From contig NZ_JAJITD010000017.1 of NCBI RefSeq assembly GCF_020880815.1, positions 62,001-126,000 on the forward strand: DNA of 64,000 bases, written 5' to 3'. The position numbers and the translations under genes were made by a program. This document shows positions 1-11,032 of the stretch, piece after piece. Below the pieces are notes generated by a model. That model made no database searches. It was not told the DNA's origin and saw only the letters and a program-made list of their open reading frames with translations. The DNA comes from Paraburkholderia sejongensis (GTDB lineage: Bacteria > Pseudomonadota > Gammaproteobacteria > Burkholderiales > Burkholderiaceae). The stretch's first letter is position 1, and the number at the start of each line of letters is the position of its first letter.

Positions 1-428
1 GGGTTCAGCTCGACCGCGTCGACCTTCGCGCTCTTCAGGAAGCGATGCGCGAACTTGGTCAGCGACGCCGCGCCGAGCCCGAGCTGCACGATGCGCTTCG
101 GCGTTTCGAGAAACAGCAGCCAGGCCATCATCTGCTGCGCGTATTCGAGTTCGATATGGTCGGGCTTGCGCAGACGCATCGCGCCTTGCACCCACTCGGT
201 GCCGAAATGCAGGTAGCGCACGCCGCCTTCTTCGGAGAACGTGACCGGCGCGAAACGCGGCTTGCGCGGCGCTTCGATTTGCGGCGCGTCGTGCAGGTCG
301 GTGTCGGCGGCGGGCTTTGCGTTGCGCGCGGCTTTCGGCGCGCTCTTCTGTTTACCGCCGACAGCGTCGGCGTCCCGATTGCGGAATGCACGCGCTTCGG
401 CCGAAGCGCGCTTGATCAGTTTGGTCAT
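1..428 (-). CDS. Spermidine synthase-like protein, N-terminal part (runs off window)
   Basis: The frame is open from the ATG at 428 to the window edge, giving 142 residues without a stop. After a basic, low-complexity N-terminal 45 residues it reads RYLHFGTEWVQGAMRL and then IVQLGLGAASLTKFAHRFL, which fits the start of a spermidine synthase/SAM-dependent methyltransferase fold: a substrate strand, then the Gly-rich nucleotide-binding loop. Such proteins belong to the SpeE-like family. Many Burkholderia members lack proof of polyamine activity, so the substrate is unknown. The final residues, KVDAVELN, match the acidic strand that binds the SAM-type cofactor. The catalytic half lies outside the window, so function cannot be judged further. 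Confidence 0.75.
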   Translation of the reverse strand, partial: MTKLIKRASAEARAFRNRDADAVGGKQKSAPKAARNAKPAADTDLHDAPQIEAPRKPRFAPVTFSEEGGVRYLHFGTEWVQGAMRLRKPDHIELEYAQQMMAWLLFLETPKRIVQLGLGAASLTKFAHRFLKSAKVDAVELN

Positions 429-522
429 GTGAGGATTTCTGGAGGTCGCGCTGGACGCGCAATTTCTGGACGACCGAGAGCATAGCATTCGACGTCGGCA
501 GCGGCCGCGAACCAGCACGCCA

Positions 523-555
523 CAAAAAAACCGCCCGCATTGCGCGGGCGGTTTG
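523..555 (-). terminator. Rho-independent terminator of icd
   Basis: An 8-bp GC stem (CCGCCCGC with GCGGGCGG, 4-nt loop) is followed on the minus strand by a run of seven T. It starts about 30 bases after the icd stop codon, so it fits icd transcription ending here, upstream of the next minus-strand gene. Confidence 0.85.
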
Positions 556-583
556 TCTTCACTTCATTTCGGCGTGCTTCGGA

Positions 584-2824
<2,241 letters not shown>

Positions 2825-3177
2825 TGCTGGGCTCTGGGCAGGCAGTTGAAAGGCATCTCGCACGCGGCGGCCGGGTGAAACGGACAACGCGGTCGGGAAT
2901 CGGGCAACTCTGAGGCAGACACAACGTGTGCGGCGGACGGCGATGCGGGGCGGGTATTCACGAAACGCGGTACGCAAACGCGAACCCGGCGGCCTACGTC
3001 GCAGAGCGGGGGAACACGTCCGGATTCTGCCTCATTTTTGGGCTGGCGGAAAAGCGCGCGGGCAACCTTCAGCGGTCGCGCCCGAACGCGGGCACCGGGC
3101 GGGAAAGCGCGTTGTGGCTACAATGATTCGCTACGCAAGCCCGCAGCCGGCCGCGCCAGACAAAGTTGGAGAATGTG
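2825..3177. other. Intergenic region between divergent icd and araC-type gene
   Basis: These 353 bases separate two divergent start codons and must hold both promoters. Open frames on both strands here are short and lack family resemblance. I see no RNA gene or obvious operator. Confidence 0.5.
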
Positions 3178-4005
3178 ATGAGCAGCGACACCAGTAAGGC
3201 CCGCTCCGACTGGATCGACCGTTCGGAATCCGCGGGCGGCGTCGAGCGCATCGAAGCGTTCTTTCACGGCAACGCGTATTCGATGCATCGCCACGACACC
3301 TACGCGATCGGCCTGACGCTCGCCGGGGTCCAATGCTTCCATTACCGGAACAGCTTGCGCCACAGCCTGCCGGGACAGGTGATGGTCCTGCATCCCGACG
3401 AAGCGCATGACGGCCAGGCCGGCACGAATGAGGGTTTTCGCTACCAGATGGTGTACGTGCAGCCGACCGCGATCCAGGCGGTGCTCGGCGGGCGGCCGCT
3501 GCCGTTCGTCGAAGGCGGCGTCACCGACGATCCGCGCCTGTTCGACGCGACCCGCACCGCGCTGTGCCAGTTGCACGAACACGCTGAGCCGCTCGAACGC
3601 GACGATGCGCTCGCCGCTCTCGCGCTCGCGCTGGACGGCGCGGCCGGCGCCCAGCCGGCGCGCCGGTCGGCGGATTTCGGGGCGGCGCGCGCCGCGCGGG
3701 AGTATCTGGACGCATCGTGCACCCACGCCGTCACGCTCGATGAACTCGCCGCCGTCAGCGGCCAGGACCGCTGGAACCTGTCGCGCGACTTTCGCACCTT
3801 CTATGGCACGAGCCCCTATCGCTACCTGGTGATGCGCCGCCTCGAAGCGGCCCGCGCGCTGATGCTGCGCGGCGTCGCGCTGGCGGAGACGGCCGCGGCC
3901 GCCGGTTTCGCCGACCAGAGCCATATGACCCGGCATTTTCGCCACGCCTACGGGATTCCGCCCGCGCGCTGGCTCGCGATGATGGGCGCGCGCCGCGCCG
4001 GCTAG
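3178..4005 (+). CDS. AraC-family transcriptional regulator
   Basis: The 275-residue protein has an N-terminal cupin-like sensor domain (about residues 10 to 150, with HRHDTYAIGLTLAGVQ and HPDEAHDG) and a C-terminal double helix-turn-helix domain of the AraC type (about 170 to 270). The C-terminal domain includes TLDELAAVSGQDRWNLSR, then AAAAGFADQSHMTRHFRHAY and GIPPARW, a classical AraC signature. It probably senses a small ligand and activates a nearby promoter. The ATG at 3178 has GGAG six bases upstream, so it is preferred over the in-frame TTG and GTG just before it. Its target is not evident; the following cupin and GNAT genes are the nearest co-oriented candidates. Confidence 0.88.
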   Translation: MSSDTSKARSDWIDRSESAGGVERIEAFFHGNAYSMHRHDTYAIGLTLAGVQCFHYRNSLRHSLPGQVMVLHPDEAHDGQAGTNEGFRYQMVYVQPTAIQAVLGGRPLPFVEGGVTDDPRLFDATRTALCQLHEHAEPLERDDALAALALALDGAAGAQPARRSADFGAARAAREYLDASCTHAVTLDELAAVSGQDRWNLSRDFRTFYGTSPYRYLVMRRLEAARALMLRGVALAETAAAAGFADQSHMTRHFRHAYGIPPARWLAMMGARRAG

Positions 4006-4086
4006 CGCGGGTTTGCACAATCGTTCAAGACGCGCGCTGCGCAGCGGCCTAAGCTGCGTTTCACGCGTCCTCTGAATGGAGCCATC

Positions 4087-4500
4087 ATGCCTATCCCTAC
4101 CCCAACCCCTATCCCGCCCGCGCCCGCGCAACGCGGCCAGCACCAGAGCATCAACCTGCTCGACAAGATCCGTCTGATCGACGGCCACTGGCAGCCGCGC
4201 GTGGTCGCCGAAATGAACGACTACCAGTTCAAGGTCGTGAAGCTGCTTGGCGATTTCGTCTGGCATCACCACGCCGATACCGACGAGACCTTCATCGTGC
4301 TCGAAGGCCGCTTGCGCATCGACTTTCGCGATCGCTCGATCGAATTGCAGGCAGGCGAGATGGCGGTGGTGCCGAAAGGCGTCGAGCATAAGCCGTATGC
4401 CGAAGCCGAAGTGAAAGTGCTGCTGATCGAGCCGCGCGGTGTGGTCAACACCGGCGAGATGACGAGCGATAGAACCGTCGCCAACGATCAATGGGTCTGA
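4087..4500 (+). CDS. Cupin-domain protein
   Basis: This 137-residue single-cupin protein carries cupin motif 1 as FVWHHHADTDETFIVLEGRL (metal-binding His, His and Glu) and motif 2 as VVPKGVEHKPYAEAE (third His). The N-terminus is Pro-rich and probably disordered. Small cupins of this kind are metal-dependent but have very varied roles, so no substrate can be named. It starts about 80 bases after the araC-type gene and overlaps the next GNAT gene by 10 bases, so it is probably co-transcribed and translationally coupled with it. Confidence 0.8.
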   Translation: MPIPTPTPIPPAPAQRGQHQSINLLDKIRLIDGHWQPRVVAEMNDYQFKVVKLLGDFVWHHHADTDETFIVLEGRLRIDFRDRSIELQAGEMAVVPKGVEHKPYAEAEVKVLLIEPRGVVNTGEMTSDRTVANDQWV

Positions 4501-5024
4501 GCGCCGCGATGCAAAAGCAAATGCAAAAGCAAACGCAAGCGCCGGCACCGCTCATCCGCGAAGCGGTTTTTCCGACCGATACGGCGCCGCTCGTCGCGCT
4601 GATCCGCGAGTATGTGCGCTGGCTCGATATGGATCTGTCGTATCGCGGCTTCGAGGCCGAAATGGCCGCGTTCGAAGCCACTTATACGCTGCCGTCCGGG
4701 ATGTTCTTCGTCGCCGATGCCGGCGGCGAACTCGCCGGTTGCGTGGGACTGCTTCGTCATACTGACGAGACCGCCGAAGTCAAACGGCTGTATGTGCGCG
4801 AAGCATTTCGCGGCCTGTCGCTGGGGGAAAAGCTGGTGGCGTCCGTAATCGGGAAAGCGCGCGAGCTGGGCTACGCGAGGCTCGTGCTCGACTCGGTTCC
4901 GCAAACGCTGTTTGCGCAGCGCATTTACGAGCGCGCGGGGTTCGTGGATACCGCGCCCTACTATGAAAATCCTGTGGCGGGCACGCGCTTTCTTGCGCTC
5001 GAGCTTGGTCAGGCCGGTATCTGA
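4491..5024 (+). CDS. GNAT-family N-acetyltransferase
   Basis: The 177-residue protein has the GNAT core: a beta strand GMFFVADAGGELAGCVGLL, then AEVKRLYVREAFRGLSLGEKL (motif A, the acetyl-CoA pyrophosphate loop) and LDSVPQTLFAQRIYERAGFV (motif B). It should transfer an acetyl group from acetyl-CoA to an amine or amino-acid-like substrate that cannot be deduced. The first 20 residues contain a Gln/Lys/Met repeat and are probably unstructured. It overlaps the upstream cupin gene, and its 3' end overlaps the convergent glycosylase gene by 16 bases. Confidence 0.85.
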   Translation: MGLSAAMQKQMQKQTQAPAPLIREAVFPTDTAPLVALIREYVRWLDMDLSYRGFEAEMAAFEATYTLPSGMFFVADAGGELAGCVGLLRHTDETAEVKRLYVREAFRGLSLGEKLVASVIGKARELGYARLVLDSVPQTLFAQRIYERAGFVDTAPYYENPVAGTRFLALELGQAGI

Positions 5025-5485
5025 CGCCACAGCGCCAGCTTCTGCTCGAACGACAGCATCGCGTTCGCCGGGCTGGACGACGGCAGCACGAGGGTTTCAT
5101 AGCCCGCTGCGCCGATTACGTCGGCGAACCGGCCTGCCGTCTTGCCGTTGAAGCAGACCTTCCTTAGCTGCGGCGCGTGCTCGCGCAGCGATGCGAAGTC
5201 GTTCGGCTGCGCATTGCGGATCGCCGAATCGAGGCTGCCCTGACGATGGCACGCATCGAGCACGTCCCAGATGCCGATGCGATGAGCGAGCACCCGCGTC
5301 AGACGCTCTTCGTAGGGCAACTCGTGCAGCGATGCTTCGCCCAGCACCGCGCCGAGCAGACGCCAGAACTGATTGCGCGGATGCGCGTAATACTGCGCAG
5401 CCTCCAACGACGCCTCGCCGGGAAAACTGCCGAGAATCAGCGTATGCGTATCGGCCGCGACGACCGGGGGAAAGCCCTGCAACAT
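5009..5485 (-). CDS. Uracil-DNA glycosylase superfamily family 6 (hypoxanthine-DNA glycosylase type)
   Basis: The 158-residue protein contains LILGSFPGEASL near the start (motif 1 of the family), HPRNQFWRLLGAVLG, and VLPSSSPANAML (motif 2). This is the pattern of family 6 hypoxanthine/deoxyinosine-DNA glycosylases in the UDG superfamily. These enzymes remove deaminated adenine from DNA. The motif 1 Asn present in family 6 cannot be confirmed by eye alone, so substrate specificity is inferred from overall similarity. Its ATG overlaps the stop of ubiC (TGATG), indicating coupled translation, although no functional link to ubiquinone synthesis is obvious. Confidence 0.8.
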   Translation of the reverse strand: MLQGFPPVVAADTHTLILGSFPGEASLEAAQYYAHPRNQFWRLLGAVLGEASLHELPYEERLTRVLAHRIGIWDVLDACHRQGSLDSAIRNAQPNDFASLREHAPQLRKVCFNGKTAGRFADVIGAAGYETLVLPSSSPANAMLSFEQKLALWRQIPA

Positions 5486-6243
5486 CAGCGGCTCCTGTCG
5501 TCGGCGGGACGCGGCGCCGGGTGAGCGCGCGAGGCGGTGTGATCGAGCGGACGGCCGTGCTCGCGCATCCGGGCGTGCGCTGCGTTCGCTGCGTGCGCTG
5601 TGTGCGTCACGGCCGGCCCCGCTGCGGAATCAGTCGCGGCGGCCGCATCATCGCCCCCCGCGCCGCCCGCTTCGCCGATCGCAGCGACCCGCTCCCACAG
5701 CGCCGGCAACATACACTCCGTCACCATCAACGGCGCGCCGTGCCGCTCGAACACCGAGCGTCGCGCGACCAGCGCATGGGGCGCCGGCGGGTCAGCCGCA
5801 TCGATCTCCCGCACCGCCAGCCGATACAACGGATGCCGCGCGCCCACGCTGCGACTGACCAGCGCCGAACGCGCGACACTGGTATCGCTATACAGCAGCT
5901 CCGCGAGCGGCCGCGTGCGCAAGCGCCGCGTGGCCTGCCACACGCCGACGCTGGCCGCGCGCGGCGTCACGCTATGCGCGGCGACGAACGGCGCGCCATC
6001 GACCGACAGCACCACCTCGCGCACCCACACCGGCGCGCGCGGCGCGAGCCCGAGCGCGGCGGCTTCGTCGGGCCACGGCAGCGCGACGCTCTCGCGCGTC
6101 ACGCGCACCGCGACCGCGCCGAGCGTGCGCAGATGCGCGGTCAGGGAACCGCCGCGGGTCAACCAGTCTTTCTGCGCGGCGCTGAAACGGGGCACAGGCG
6201 CGACGCGCCAGTGCGCGTCGGCGGGATCGAAACGGATAGGCAT
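5485..6243 (-). CDS. ubiC: Chorismate pyruvate-lyase
   Basis: UbiC converts chorismate to 4-hydroxybenzoate plus pyruvate, the first committed step of ubiquinone synthesis. Diagnostic stretches are DWLTRGGSLTAHLR near residue 30, VWVREVVLSVDGAPFVAAHS, and the C-terminal HPLYRLAVREID with SVFERHGAPLMVTECMLPALW. The protein is 252 residues, longer than the usual 165 to 200. The extra length is an Ala/Gly-rich C-terminal tail of about 65 residues that looks disordered. The ATG at 6243 is followed directly by family-like sequence. It lies between the htpG terminator and the glycosylase gene. Confidence 0.87.
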   Translation of the reverse strand: MPIRFDPADAHWRVAPVPRFSAAQKDWLTRGGSLTAHLRTLGAVAVRVTRESVALPWPDEAAALGLAPRAPVWVREVVLSVDGAPFVAAHSVTPRAASVGVWQATRRLRTRPLAELLYSDTSVARSALVSRSVGARHPLYRLAVREIDAADPPAPHALVARRSVFERHGAPLMVTECMLPALWERVAAIGEAGGAGGDDAAAATDSAAGPAVTHTAHAANAAHARMREHGRPLDHTASRAHPAPRPADDRSR

Positions 6244-6348
6244 GGTGTCGGATTATAGCGGCGTGATTTGTCGGACTTGAGCGGCCACCGGCAGTCGAGC
6301 ACAAGCGAATCGCCACGGCTCGCCGACCAACCGACACGGCGCGCGCGC

Positions 6349-6381
6349 AAAAAAAATGCGCTGCCGAAGCAGCGCATTTTT
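6349..6381 (-). terminator. Rho-independent terminator after htpG
   Basis: An 8-bp stem (TGCGCTGC with GCAGCGCA) closes a loop that reads TTCG on the minus strand and is flanked by A and T runs on both sides. It lies about 80 bases after the htpG stop. The T run is longest in the minus-strand direction, so it mainly serves htpG. Confidence 0.88.
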
Positions 6382-6458
6382 CACCAGCCGGCTAACGCAT
6401 CGTCACACTCACAAGCAACGACGCTCGCAGCCCAGGCTCAAAGCAGGCAAGCCCAACC

Positions 6459-8357
6459 TCAACCCGCGCGCGACAACAGCAACGCATTGGTCCGCTTCAC
6501 GAAGCTCGCCGGATCCTCGAGCGAACCGCCTTCGGCCAGCATCGCCTGATCGAACAACAGATGGCACCAGTCGTCGAAATTCGCGCTGTCCGCGCGAAGG
6601 CCCTTCACCAGCGCGTGCTCCGGATTCACTTCGAGAATCGGATGGAAGTCCGGCGCCTGCTGACCGGCCGCCTTCAGCATGCGCTGCAGGTAGCCGCTCA
6701 TTTCGCCGTCGTCGGCGACGAGGCAGGACGGCGAATCGGTCAGGCGGAACGTCAGACGCACGTCCTTCGCCTTGTCCTTCAGCGCTTCCTTCATCTTCTC
6801 GACCAGCGGCTTGAACTCTTCGCCGACCTTCTCCTGCGCGGCCTTCTCTTCGTCGTTCAGCGCGCCCAGATCGAGGTCGCCGCGCGCGACGCTTTGCAGC
6901 GGCTTGCCGTCGAACTCATTGAGGAACGACAGCATCCATTCGTCGACGCGGTCGGTCAGCAGCAGCACTTCGACGCCCTTCTTGCGGAACACTTCGAGGT
7001 GCGGGCTGTTCGCCGCGGCCTGCCACGTATCGGCGGTCACGTAGTAGATCTTGCTCTGCTCCGGCTTCATGCGCGCGACGTAGTCGGCCAGCGCGACGGT
7101 CTGCTCGGCGGTGCCGGTATGGGTCGACGCAAAGCGCACCAGCTTCGCGATCCGCTCGCGATTGGCGAAGTCTTCGCCGATGCCTTCCTTCAGCACCTGG
7201 CCGAACTCCTTCCAGAAGCCCGCGTACTTTTCCTTTTCCGCGCCGTTATCCGAGTTCGCCAGTTCTTCGAGCATCGACAGCGCGCGCTTGGTCACGCCTT
7301 CGCGGATCGCCTTCACGTCGCGGCTTTCCTGCAGGATTTCACGCGACACGTTCAGCGGCAGATCGGCCGAATCGACCACGCCCTTCACGAAACGCAGATA
7401 CGTGGGCAGCAATTGCTCGGCGTCGTCCATGATGAACACGCGCTTCACGTACAGCTTCAGGCCGCCGCGCTGCTCGCGATTCCACAGATCGAACGGCGCA
7501 TGCGCGGGCACGTACAGCAGCTGCGTGTACTCGCTGCGGCCTTCCACACGATTGTGGGTCCACGTCAGCGGGTCCTGATGGTCGTGCGAGATGTGCTGGT
7601 AGAACTGCTTGTACTGCTCGTCGGTGATGTCGTTCTTCGCACGGGTCCACAGCGCGCTCGCCTGGTTGACGGTCTCGTCTTCATCCTTCGTGACCATCTC
7701 GCTCTTTTCCGCGTCCCACTCTTCCTTGCGCATCAGGATCGGCAACGCGACGTGGTCCGAGTACTTCTGGATGATCGACTTCAGGCGGTACGACGACAGC
7801 AGTTCGTCCTCGTCGGCACGCAGATGCAGCGTGATCGTCGTGCCGCGCGCCGCGCGGTCGATCTGCTCGACCGCGAAATCGCCCTCGCCCGCGCTGACCC
7901 AGCGCACGCCTTCCGAAGCCGGCAGACCGGCGCGGCGCGTTTCGACGGTGATCTTGTCGGCGACGATGAAGCCCGAGTAGAAGCCCACGCCGAACTGGCC
8001 GATCAGCGCCGCGTCCTTCTGCTGGTCGCCGGACAGCTTGCCGAAGAATTCCTTGGTGCCCGAGCGCGCGATCGTGCCGAGGTTCGAGATCGCTTCTTCG
8101 CGGCTCATGCCGATGCCGTTGTCGTCGATCGTGACGGTGCGCTCGGCCTTGTCGTAGGACACGCGAATACGCAGATTCGGATCGTTCTCGTACAGCGCGC
8201 TGTTTTCGATCGCCTCGAAGCGCAGCTTGTCGGCCGCGTCGGACGCGTTCGAGATCAGCTCGCGCAGAAAGATTTCCTTGTTGCTGTACAGCGAATGGAT
8301 CATCAGTTGCAGAAGCTGTTTCACTTCTGCCTGAAAGCTCATGGTTTCTTGTGCCAC
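6459..8357 (-). CDS. htpG: Chaperone protein HtpG (bacterial Hsp90)
   Basis: HtpG is a cytoplasmic ATP-dependent chaperone acting on late folding intermediates and working with DnaK. The GHKL ATPase domain is intact: ELISNASDAADKLR, the DNGIGMSREE motif, and GQFGVGFYSGFIVADK. The middle and C-terminal dimerisation domains follow, ending in LLLSRAG. The start chosen is the GTG at 8357, which follows AGAGGAA by eight bases and gives 632 residues, the usual length. An upstream ATG at 8399 would add 14 residues without family support. It forms a single-gene unit with its own terminator. Confidence 0.95.
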   Translation of the reverse strand: MAQETMSFQAEVKQLLQLMIHSLYSNKEIFLRELISNASDAADKLRFEAIENSALYENDPNLRIRVSYDKAERTVTIDDNGIGMSREEAISNLGTIARSGTKEFFGKLSGDQQKDAALIGQFGVGFYSGFIVADKITVETRRAGLPASEGVRWVSAGEGDFAVEQIDRAARGTTITLHLRADEDELLSSYRLKSIIQKYSDHVALPILMRKEEWDAEKSEMVTKDEDETVNQASALWTRAKNDITDEQYKQFYQHISHDHQDPLTWTHNRVEGRSEYTQLLYVPAHAPFDLWNREQRGGLKLYVKRVFIMDDAEQLLPTYLRFVKGVVDSADLPLNVSREILQESRDVKAIREGVTKRALSMLEELANSDNGAEKEKYAGFWKEFGQVLKEGIGEDFANRERIAKLVRFASTHTGTAEQTVALADYVARMKPEQSKIYYVTADTWQAAANSPHLEVFRKKGVEVLLLTDRVDEWMLSFLNEFDGKPLQSVARGDLDLGALNDEEKAAQEKVGEEFKPLVEKMKEALKDKAKDVRLTFRLTDSPSCLVADDGEMSGYLQRMLKAAGQQAPDFHPILEVNPEHALVKGLRADSANFDDWCHLLFDQAMLAEGGSLEDPASFVKRTNALLLSRAG

Positions 8358-8488
8358 GGTCGGATTCCTCTCTGTTGCGAATGGGTTTCGGGCGGTCACG
8401 AAGCGCGCTTCGTGACCGGTGGGCGGGGCAACCGGCTAGCCCTGCCGGGCCGGATCGTCCGCGCAAATGGGGACGTGCCGGCGGGGTT

Positions 8489-9946
8489 TCAAGAGGCGCG
8501 TCGCGCGACGCCGTCCAGGTAGCCGCTCAGGAACGCCGGCAGTTCGGGGTCGCCGCAATTGGCGATGTTGAAGCGCATCCACGTGCTCGGCGACTGCTGC
8601 GGCGAAAACAGGCCACCCGGCGTCAGCAGAAAACCAGCTTCGTGGCCGGCCGCGGCGAGCGCGCCGGCGTCGACGCCGGTGTCGGCCCACAGAAACATCC
8701 CGGCGGTCGGGCTCAGGAACAGCTTCATGCCGGTCTTCTCGATCATCCGCACGGTCTTTTCGCGCACCCCGTCGAGCCGCGCGCGGATTCGCTCGACGTG
8801 CCGCCGGTAATGGCCCTCGGTCAGGATCTTGTAGATCACCCGCTCGTTCAGCTCGGGGCTCGTCATGCCGACCAGCATCTTCTGATTGCTGACCACCAGC
8901 GCGACCTCCGGCGCACTCGCGATAAAGCCGACGCGCAGATTCGGCGCCAACGTCTTCGAAAAGCTGCCGAGATAGATCACGCGCTTGAGCTGATCGAGGC
9001 TCGCGAGGCGCGTGCCCGGATAGCCGGGCGGGCACAGGTCGCCGTAGATATCGTCCTCGACGACGATGAAGTCGTACGCCTCGGCGAGCCGCAGAATCCG
9101 GAACGCCTGCGCGGCGCTCAGCGACGTGCCGGTCGGGTTTTGCAGCACCGAGTTGATCACCAGCATTTTCGGGCGCCATTGCTGCACCAGCGCTTCGAGC
9201 GCGTCGAGGTCCGGGCCGTCCGGCGTGTACGGCATCCCGACGAGGCGCGCGCCCTGCGACGCGAAGCAGCCGAACATCTGGAACCACGCCGGATCGCCGA
9301 CGATCACCGCGTCGCCCGGCTTCACATAGATGCGCGAGATCAGGTCGACCGCCTGGGTGATGCCGGACACCGTGACGATCTGCTCCGGCGACGCGCCGAT
9401 CTCGAGTTCTTCGAGGCGCGTCTGCAACTGCTGGCGCAGCGGCAGAAAACCCTGCGCGGTGCCGATGCCGAGCATCTGCGCGCCGCTTTGCCGGCCGAGC
9501 GTGCGCAGCGCGTTGGTGATCAGCTCGCCGTCGAGCCAGCGGCTCGGCAGATAGCCGAGACCCGGACTGCGCTCGGGGCGCGCGCCGGTGTGCAGCATGT
9601 TGCGCAGCAGCCAGACGACGTCGATATTGGCCGGCACGGGCAGCGCCTGCTCGCGCGGATGCAGTTCGGTGACGCTCGCGACCCCGCCCTGCCGCTCGCG
9701 CACATAGAAACCGGAACCGCGCCGCGATTCCAGAAACCCCTGGGCGACGAGGCGCTCGTACGCCTCGACCACCGTGAAGCGCGACACGCCTTTGTCTAGC
9801 GCGAGCTTGCGGATCGACGGCATCCGCATGCCGGGGCGGAACACCCGCTCCTCGATGCGGCGACGCGCCCACTGGACGAGCTGTTCGACCAGCGTCAGCG
9901 AGGCGGTGTCGTGCGGGGTGGGAATCTGGGCAAGCGGGACGGACAT
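8489..9946 (-). CDS. MocR-type transcriptional regulator (GntR helix-turn-helix fused to aminotransferase domain)
   Basis: The 485-residue protein has a GntR-type winged helix (about residues 15 to 85: PGMRMPSIRKLALDKGVSRF then VVEAYERLVAQGFLESRRGS) and a fold-type I aminotransferase domain (about 120 to 480). The PLP lysine is in YLGSFSKTLAPNLRVGF. MocR proteins usually use PLP or an amino compound as ligand and often control vitamin B6 or amino-acid genes. The ATG at 9946 is preferred over the long upstream extension, which runs into promoter sequence. Repeated TGTACCG-type motifs immediately upstream suggest autoregulation. The divergent partner is a VOC protein gene about 290 bases away. 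Confidence 0.9.
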   Translation of the reverse strand: MSVPLAQIPTPHDTASLTLVEQLVQWARRRIEERVFRPGMRMPSIRKLALDKGVSRFTVVEAYERLVAQGFLESRRGSGFYVRERQGGVASVTELHPREQALPVPANIDVVWLLRNMLHTGARPERSPGLGYLPSRWLDGELITNALRTLGRQSGAQMLGIGTAQGFLPLRQQLQTRLEELEIGASPEQIVTVSGITQAVDLISRIYVKPGDAVIVGDPAWFQMFGCFASQGARLVGMPYTPDGPDLDALEALVQQWRPKMLVINSVLQNPTGTSLSAAQAFRILRLAEAYDFIVVEDDIYGDLCPPGYPGTRLASLDQLKRVIYLGSFSKTLAPNLRVGFIASAPEVALVVSNQKMLVGMTSPELNERVIYKILTEGHYRRHVERIRARLDGVREKTVRMIEKTGMKLFLSPTAGMFLWADTGVDAGALAAAGHEAGFLLTPGGLFSPQQSPSTWMRFNIANCGDPELPAFLSGYLDGVARRAS

Positions 9947-9957
9947 GACGGGCTCCA

Positions 9958-10015
9958 ACTGTACCGAACAGTATCGCGGCGATTGTACCGTTACTGTGCA
10001 GGTCGCGACCGTTAC
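9958..10015. promoter_or_regulatory. Repeat cluster upstream of mocR-type gene, probable operator
   Basis: ACTGT at 9958 and ACAGT at 9968 form an inverted repeat around ACCGA. TGTACCG occurs at 9960 and 9984, and a related ACCGTTAC at 10008, giving three ACCG cores spaced 24 and 21 bases in the same orientation. Direct repeats about two helical turns apart upstream of the gene are typical of MocR sites, so autoregulation is a reasonable inference. Confidence 0.5.
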
Positions 10016-10235
10016 ATTTGAACCCAGCAAAAAAGGATGACGCACCGCAAAGACGACGCCACAACGTCGCAAACGCGCTGCACAGCGGGCCGGATCGCGG
10101 TTCGCCCCTCGTCCGCATGGCCCGCCGATCCGGCAAACGGTTATGCTTACGGCCCCGGCAGCGCAGCCTTCACGCGTGCAGCACGCGCGGCGCGCACCGG
10201 CCTCCCGCAAAAATAGCGTTTTCCGTCGTTTCGCC

Positions 10236-10928
10236 ATGACAGCCCCGACCGCTCATTCGCTCAGTCTCGATCACCTCGTGGTTTCCGCGCGCACTCTCGA
10301 CCAGGGCGTCCAGTACGTCGTCGACCGACTCGGCGTCGCGCCGGCCGGCGGCGGCGCGCATCCGCTGATGCGCACCCACAATCGCCTGCTCGGTCTGTGG
10401 GGCGGCGTCTATCTGGAGGTGATCGCGATCGATCCGCAAGCGACGGCCGGCAGCGAATCCGCCCGGGCACGCCTGTTCGCGCTCGACGACCCGGCCACGC
10501 ACGCGCGGCTCGATAAAGGGCCGTATCTATCGCATTGGGTCGCGCGGGTCGAACGGCCGAAGCAACTGACGACGTGGCAAGCGCAGTACCCGCGGCGCAT
10601 CGCACCGGTCGTACCGATGACGCGCGGCGACTTGCGCTGGGGGCTGACGGTGCCGGACGACGGCGCGTTCCCCGCATGGCAAGGCGCCGGCGACGGCGTG
10701 CTGCCGTCGCTGATCCAGTGGGACTCGCCGCAACATCCGTCGCAACGGCTGGCGCCAAACGATCTTGCGCTGAAGACGCTGAAGGCGGCGCATCCGCGGG
10801 CGGACCTGATCGTCGAACAGCTGCAGTGGCTCGGCGCCGCGCACCTGCTGGAGGTGCAGCCCACCGACGGCGCGCCGGCGCTCGTCGCCGAATTCGAAAC
10901 ACCCGAGGGTCCGCGGACCCTCGAATAA
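10236..10928 (+). CDS. VOC-family (glyoxalase-like domain) protein
   Basis: The 230-residue protein begins HSLSLDHLVVSARTLDQGVQ, the first beta-alpha unit of a glyoxalase-like (VOC) module, with the metal-ligand His in LDHLVV. It continues HNRLLGLWGGVYLEVIAID, where the Glu is the second ligand. The second half has SLIQWDS and an EVQPTDG segment. This matches the glyoxalase-like domain family of unknown substrate. The ATG at 10236 was chosen because the domain starts almost at once. An in-frame ATG at 10143 would add 31 residues of unlikely composition. No strong ribosome-binding site is seen at either. Confidence 0.8.
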   Translation: MTAPTAHSLSLDHLVVSARTLDQGVQYVVDRLGVAPAGGGAHPLMRTHNRLLGLWGGVYLEVIAIDPQATAGSESARARLFALDDPATHARLDKGPYLSHWVARVERPKQLTTWQAQYPRRIAPVVPMTRGDLRWGLTVPDDGAFPAWQGAGDGVLPSLIQWDSPQHPSQRLAPNDLALKTLKAAHPRADLIVEQLQWLGAAHLLEVQPTDGAPALVAEFETPEGPRTLE

Positions 10929-11032
10929 GCCGCGCGCGAGCCGACAATCGGCCGGCCGACCGGCAATCGCTGCCGACTCGCGCGATAATTGACGTTTTTT
11001 GACCGGTTCCAGAAATACCAGCAGAGGAGATC

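Noticed and set aside
6561..8522. 653-residue open frame antisense to htpG
   Set aside because: A shadow of the htpG coding frame with no domain resemblance.
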